This document shows, one piece after another, positions 59,282 to 64,000 of a stretch of DNA of 64,000 bases. How positions within the stretch are numbered: the stretch's first letter is position 1; every line of letters starts with the position of its first letter. The notes beneath the pieces were generated by a model that was not told where the DNA came from, did not search any database, and saw only the letters and a program-made list of their open reading frames with translations. The position numbers were made by a program, and so were the translations under genes. The DNA is from Antrodiella citrinella. Taxonomy: Eukaryota > Basidiomycota > Agaricomycetes > Polyporales > Steccherinaceae. The stretch is from assembly GCA_004802725.1 (NCBI GenBank), contig SGPM01000056.1:43112-107111 (forward strand), in the 5' to 3' direction.

Positions 59282-60661
59282 TTACTGCGTGTCACTCAGA
59301 TACATACGGTTCCTCGCTTGGAGGAGAGGCATTTTTTTCTTGACTAGGCCCGCCTCCTCATCCCATACGCTTTGCCACTCTTCGTATTCATCGACATCAT
59401 CGCCATCATCGCCATGCAAGCAGTCGAATGTGACATCGACAGAGGGATGTCGGTCACTCAGGACTGCATCCAGAGTGTTCAAAGGGATGCTATCTAAGAA
59501 ACAGGGACTGTGAAGGGATTGGTAGTCTTGAGTGTGATCGGCTGTTATCGTGAGTTGTGATATAGTCGAGGGACAATGCGTGATGATATTGATAACGGCG
59601 GCACCGAAGTCATCTTCATCGTCAAGCAATGTGATATGCAGGCTATCGAGCCGTGAGCAGTAAGATATACCGTATATGTCCTGAAATGATCTGAGATCAG
59701 CGGGAGATTTGCGCAAGACTTATGATCCTACCTCTGCGCTTTCCCGCCCACTAGTCAAATACATACCTAGATGGAACCGAGTAAGACTATGTCCGACTGC
59801 CTTCAGGAATTCCCGAGTATCCTCCAAGTCGGTGTACATGCGTAGATTTTGCAGAGCAGTCAGACCATGCAAATCATGCAGTGTTTTGAGCACTTTCGAA
59901 GGGGCGTATTCGCCTAAGAAGCTGAATATTCCTTTGATGTTGACAGCATCCAAAAGTGTCGGTGTAGGGGTTGCAGAGTCGACCGAGACGATATGATATG
60001 GACAGAAGGATATGGTTGTGTTCCTGACCTCGAAAAGATCAATAGCACCGAATAGATTCAGCAATTGTACCAGGGGGACCCATGCGCTGAGCGCATTCCC
60101 ATCCTGTACCGTGGCGGAATCGGACTCGGGCCTGCCGGTGCGAGGAGTGGGCAAGTGAATGCCATCGATGAGGAGCTGGTCCACGTTCCTGGGGGATCGC
60201 CAACATTCAATGGTCGCATTTGAACAGCAGCTTGTCAGGTGCAAGTACTGAAGACGGAGTGTCTTCAGGCGTGGTAATTTGACCAGCAGGAAGTCGATAT
60301 CTTCCACCGTCAACAGGCGCTTCGATTCGGTGCAGTGATTGTGAGTCGCAGGACCATTGATTTCAAGATACTGTATGCATGAGGCCATGTTTGAGGAGGC
60401 GTCCGAGGCAAGGAAGGACGAAAACGACTCTAACTGCAAGTTCTGCACGTTGTGGGAAGCGCCGTTGTGGTATAGTGACTCGTCCTCTGTATAAACAGTA
60501 ACGTTTTCGAAGAGCTTTCTTGATGCGGAGATACGCCAAGGACGCGACAGCAGTGTGCACGTCTTCAGCGTGTCCGAGTCCATGTCCTTGACGACGATGT
60601 CCATGAGCACCCGTGGCAAATCATTCAAATGTTTCTCCTGGATTCGCGACGTGGAGGTCAT
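59282..60661 (-). CDS. F-box/leucine-rich-repeat protein
   Basis: F-box proteins recruit substrates to SCF ubiquitin ligases through Skp1. ATG at 60661 is chosen because MTSTSRIQ aligns with the start of the paralogue at 57126; upstream in-frame ATGs exist. The N terminus has HLNDLPRVLMDIVVKDMD and LLSRPWRISASRKLFENVTV, which fit an F-box. Irregular leucine-rich repeats follow (VKLPRLKTLRLQYLHLTSCC, WVPLVQLLNLFGAIDLFEVR, ALQNLRMYTDLEDTREFLKA, VGHSLTRFHLGMYL). One intron (about 59675-59725) joins GRESAE to DIYGISYCSRLDSLHITLLD. The protein ends RNRMYLSDTQ, about 440 residues. It is the only undamaged member of the three copies in the window. Expanded F-box/LRR families are typical of Agaricomycetes; the substrate is unknown. 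Confidence 0.78.
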
Positions 60662-61670
60662 ATCTATGATGGTCATCCATATTGAGCATTTATGCGTAAG
60701 TTGTGCCATACACCTACCGGAGGGAAATGTCGCTGAGTACGCCACCCGCTGGGCTCAGGCTGGCGATGTACAAGGTAGCCTGGATAATCACAAGGGCTCA
60801 ACTTGAATGAAAACGGTAGATTCCCAAGCTTAAATACTACATACTGTGCGAGGGTATAATGCTCACGTTCAGAGCGCAAGGCTCAAAGCAAGACGCTGTC
60901 AGAGGTTGTTCGCCGTTTGAACTACAAAGAGATGGTGCAATTAAAGTCAATAAAGAGTCCAATAAGTTGAGAAAAGTATCCATACTGTTTGTAGAAGTGA
61001 TTGGAATGCCGGTCGAAGGTGGGTCGAGAGAGAGAGGTTGCACAACTCAGTTACGCGATCACGTGGTGAACGCGTGTGAGGTGTGTTTGGTCGTGTTTGA
61101 CGCCAAGTGCTGCGCGTCGCCAAAGACAAGAGACAAGACCTTCGTACTGCCTTCCGTATGCCCATTTCCGACTGATATTCATTCATACACACTTTCTCGT
61201 TCCTTGTATCTTCCCGCGTTATGGTTCTCTGGGAACACGACAACCCAAGAATGGAGTGCCGAGCTCTGCATTGACCGTCGCTTCGGGGAACAACAACGCC
61301 ATTGTGTGAAAAGGCGCCCACCGTCGGGCCTGCCAAAAATGCTATTGTTCCACCTCGAATGGGACAACAATGCGCAAAGAAGAACAATAGCGTTGCCCAT
61401 GTGGACGGTTGTATGGCGACGGATGGGTGCGAGGGCTATATTATCTGGGGAGGGTTCACAGCTCAAAGTTCGTTCTAACACTCATCTCCACCTCCCCCCT
61501 TCTCTCTCTCTTACTTTCCGATCCTTGGTGCAGGGACACCAACGTCTTTCTAGTCTCCCTTGTGATCTGACGATCTTACACTTTACGCATATTCATTCTT
61601 TCACACCCACGCAAATCCAACAAAAAAAGCCAATACATACCTCACTAGACTCATCATCCTACTCGTCAAG
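60662..61670. promoter_or_regulatory. Divergent upstream region of the F-box and DUF7598 genes
   Basis: This 1-kb stretch has a long plus-strand open frame but no protein-like composition. It contains a 10-bp inverted repeat, GCTATTGTTC (61341-61350) and GAACAATAGC (61382-61391), with another AACAAT at 61366 between the arms. A pyrimidine-rich block (61483-61515) lies about 160-190 bp before the DUF7598 ATG, possibly at the transcription start. Confidence 0.4.
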
Positions 61671-62677
61671 ATGCTTCCTCCTCGCGCTTGTGAGTATCTT
61701 CGATGGACATCTATTCTCTCCTCAAACTAAACCTTCCTCAGATTTTTTTATCGGCTTGAATGCCATCCGTGCTCTCAGCATCATCTCCATGCTACTGGTC
61801 TTCGCAAGCAGCATTTTCGTCCTTGTCAAGGACGTCGAAGCTGTAAACTCTTTCATGAAAGACTCGTCAGACGAGGATTTGTTGAACTGTGATTATATCG
61901 AGTACGTGGTAGTCGTTCTCTTCCAAAGCTTCATCAACTCACCTTCCAATCACTTCCAGAAACAGCACCGTTCCCAACCAGCCTGCTGGTGTCTTCTGGG
62001 CCGTCGTGAACCGTCTTCTGATCATATTCCAAATCATTGCCCTCATCGCCTCCGAAGTCGGTTGGCCCATGCGCTTCTTCGATCGCTTCTTCCCCGTGTT
62101 GGGCTCCAACTTCGGCTTGGGCCCCCTTGGTATCTTCCAGGGTCTCATCGCTGCCTCCATACTCTCTCACCACGTCGACGACTTCACCCTCGTCGCTGGC
62201 TTCTTCATGTTCTCTCTCGGATGCGTCAACATGCTTCTGGGGTTGATCTTCCGTGAGAATGCCAAGGCGAAGAGGAGTATCACGAGCTGGAAGGAGCAGG
62301 CCAAGGGTGTCCTTCCCAAGACGCACGATCTGAGGCCTCAGTTCGCCAGGCCCCAGAGCGGCTTCGTGTCTTCTTTCTTCACTGGTTCCAGTGAGAAGAC
62401 CAAGGTTGCCGACCCCGAGTCCAACACCACCTCCGGTCTTGGTTTCGGACGTCGTGCGGAGAAACAGGCTGGCCTGAAGGGTGAGTCTCGCTTCAACCTG
62501 TCCATGTAATCAAGCTGGATACTGATGCTTTCAATGATAGGTTTCCTTATCTCACGACCTGTTGAGGCTCTCCCTCCCGGTTACGTTCCTCCTTCCCGCA
62601 ACGTCGACGCCGAGTCACGTTCATCACGCTCTTCGTCGCCTGAACCTCGGTTCAAGTCGAGCACCACCGTGCTCTGA
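61671..62677 (+). CDS. Four-helix membrane protein, DUF7598-like
   Basis: Exon 1 is MLPPRA (61671-61689). It joins through a codon-splitting intron to YFFIGLNAIRALSIISMLLV, the first membrane segment. Further hydrophobic segments are RLLIIFQIIALIASEV, LGIFQGLIAASILSH and FTLVAGFFMFSLGCVNMLLG, giving four in total. A cytoplasmic Ser/Arg/Pro-rich tail follows, with QSGFVSSFFTGSSEK and SRPVEALPPGYVPPSRNVDA. Introns lie at about 61690-61740, 61902-61959 and 62480-62540. About 278 residues, TGA at 62675-62677. This pattern matches the uncharacterised fungal family annotated as DUF7598; the family name is from memory. Function unknown. Confidence 0.75.
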
Positions 62678-63435
62678 GAACGCTGCTGGTTTTGTTCACG
62701 ACACCCTCGAACCGTCCCCGCAGGACGCTTTACGCTTTGACCACAAGTTGGACATGCCCCCCTCATCTGCACAGACGCTGGACTCTGCATGACCCCCGCC
62801 CCGCCCCCCTTTCACGCTCTTTAGAACAATAACGTGCGACACCGACACCTATCATTGACCCCCCATCTTTCTTGTAAATCTTTCCTTACCCCCCTCTCAA
62901 CTCCTGATCCCCACGCAATGTTTTCTACTGTATCCTTATCGACACTGGCTGTTCCGTTGTATTGTTTTTACTCGACATATTCGCTCAGACTTTTGACGAG
63001 CTTGATGTCCCTCTCTCTTTGTATTCGTATTCACGCTTAATGCTTAGGACGAATGAGGAGATTGTATAATAGAGACACGTCTCTGTTAGCTACCTTAGGG
63101 TTGCGATGTGATATATACACGTTCGCTTCACTCCCATTGTCTGCAAATTGCCTGACACGACGAGTAGCCCCGTATGATCGATGATGTCAGCTGTTTGACG
63201 ATCATTGCACCCGGCAACTTGCGGGCGGACTTTGTAATCTTCGCAGATGGATAGTCTAGGATACGTGAGGTACGAGCGTCTCATAGAGGTGAGTCTATGT
63301 TCGCGTGGCGGGCGTCAAGAGTCGTCGCCCTTCTCTCTTCCTCCACATCGTGCTAGTGAGAGCACTAGCTACGCTGTTTGCTTTTCTTTTCTGTCATTCA
63401 AAACCAGACATTCTTTTACTTAATCACCTACTCGC
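62678..63435. other. Intergenic region, nothing recognised
   Basis: Pyrimidine-rich 3' flank of the DUF7598 gene followed by about 600 bp without a gene. Open frames of 60-80 codons show no family features. Confidence 0.45.
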
Positions 63436-63915
63436 ATGGAGCTCCCACCTCAGGAGCGTCTGCTCATTAGTCCATACAACGAACTATGCCCAAATTACAG
63501 GGGACCGGAATACGCAGATATGCATGAGATGTATATTCTGCATCACCCAGATCTAGACTTTGCAGATATCCGAGAGACTCGGTGGAGAGAAGCAAACGAC
63601 GCGAACAAGATTCGCTGGGACGCACAACTCGCAGCAGATGGGCAGCCGCCAGAGCGTCAGCGATCAAGGTCTCGAAGTCCTCCATTTGGTCCCGAACGCC
63701 AAAGACAGCCATCCGTTCGCACCAACTCTCCGCCTCCAGTCACCGTTCCAAGCGATTCTGCCAAGACCCTGAAGTACACACCAGGTCTGGCCGTAGGCAT
63801 TGTCCCGGATAAGGTTTCCTCCTACGCGTTGTCTTGCTTTGAGAGGATGTTGAATAGTATAAACTCAAAAAGAGCTTATGCAGAACAAGAATGTATGGTC
63901 AAGAAAAGTTTCTAA
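63436..63915 (+). CDS. Hypothetical charged protein near the window end
   Basis: ATG at 63436 opens 159 codons starting MELPPQERLLISPYNELCPN, then YADMHEMYILHHPDLDFADI. After that comes an Arg/Ser-rich segment, QRSRSRSPPFGPERQRQPSV. The first half is acidic and hydrophilic with composition typical of real fungal proteins. The end (from about 63870) becomes AT-rich and may be intron or 3' flank rather than coding. No family is recognised and splicing into sequence beyond the window is possible. Confidence 0.4.
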   Translation: MELPPQERLLISPYNELCPNYRGPEYADMHEMYILHHPDLDFADIRETRWREANDANKIRWDAQLAADGQPPERQRSRSRSPPFGPERQRQPSVRTNSPPPVTVPSDSAKTLKYTPGLAVGIVPDKVSSYALSCFERMLNSINSKRAYAEQECMVKKSF

Positions 63916-64000
63916 CTTCAGTTTGAAGTAGAAGTCTTCCTGATCAAAGAAAATAAAACAAGGGGAGGTAGAAATGAACTGAAGCTTTTGAATGAGTTTA

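Noticed and set aside
60859..61670. Long plus-strand open frame before the DUF7598 gene
   Set aside because: No stop by chance, but no family features; the DUF7598 product has a clear short first exon at 61671.

Overview
The window is nuclear DNA from a filamentous basidiomycete, most likely an Agaricomycete. The evidence is densely spaced genes on both strands, many GT-AG introns of about 50-60 nt, an intron-containing tRNA, and basidiomycete-type families (DUF6534 and DUF7598 membrane proteins, an F-box/LRR paralogue family, a PNGase A-like enzyme). Gene models were built by hand from splice signals and reading-frame continuity. Exact exon edges are therefore firm for some genes (SPB4, HSP70, the ABC ATPase, the coiled-coil gene) and approximate for others.

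Layout. 0-13.9 kb: PEP7/VAC1 (partial), SOG2 (-), SPB4 (+), a CCCH/coiled-coil protein (+), a stand-alone ABC ATPase (+), tRNA-Ile and TOM40 (-). 14-16.8 kb: cytosolic HSP70 with a strong heat-shock promoter. 17-22.2 kb: secreted PhoD-type phosphatase (-) and a class II aldolase-fold protein (-). 22.4-23.8 kb: a 1.34-kb inverted-repeat DNA transposon with 8-bp target duplications. 24.4-31.6 kb: NPR2 (+), RCL1 (-), UBA3 (+), ECM2/SLT11 (+). 31.9-41.4 kb: a GCIP-like protein, an acidic nuclear-type protein (-), mitochondrial PheRS (+), MGE1/GrpE (-), and trifunctional C1-THF synthase (+) with a possible alternative mitochondrial start.

The right third is accessory in character. It holds a PNGase A-like enzyme (-), a 703-bp foldback element, an ABCC-transporter relic, three copies of one F-box/LRR family (one intact, one pseudogene, one truncated), a 923-residue membrane/coiled-coil protein, a DUF6534 membrane protein, a Ser/Thr-rich single-pass protein and a DUF7598 membrane protein. 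Ambiguous bases (n) cluster at 32.2-32.6 and 49.3-51.8 kb, so some reading-frame breaks may be sequencing errors.

The housekeeping genes cover endosome fusion, RAM signalling, 60S and 18S ribosome biogenesis, splicing, neddylation, TORC1 control, protein import and folding, and one-carbon metabolism. Several are divergent pairs sharing short promoters (SOG2/SPB4, TOM40/HSP70, RCL1/UBA3, acidic protein/PheRS, MGE1/C1-THF synthase). I saw no CRISPR array, prokaryotic operon or defence-type island. The most original signals are the two inverted-repeat elements, the five-unit 10-bp-step heat-shock element, a palindromic promoter motif at the same distance from two start codons, and the in-frame alternative start of the C1-THF synthase.
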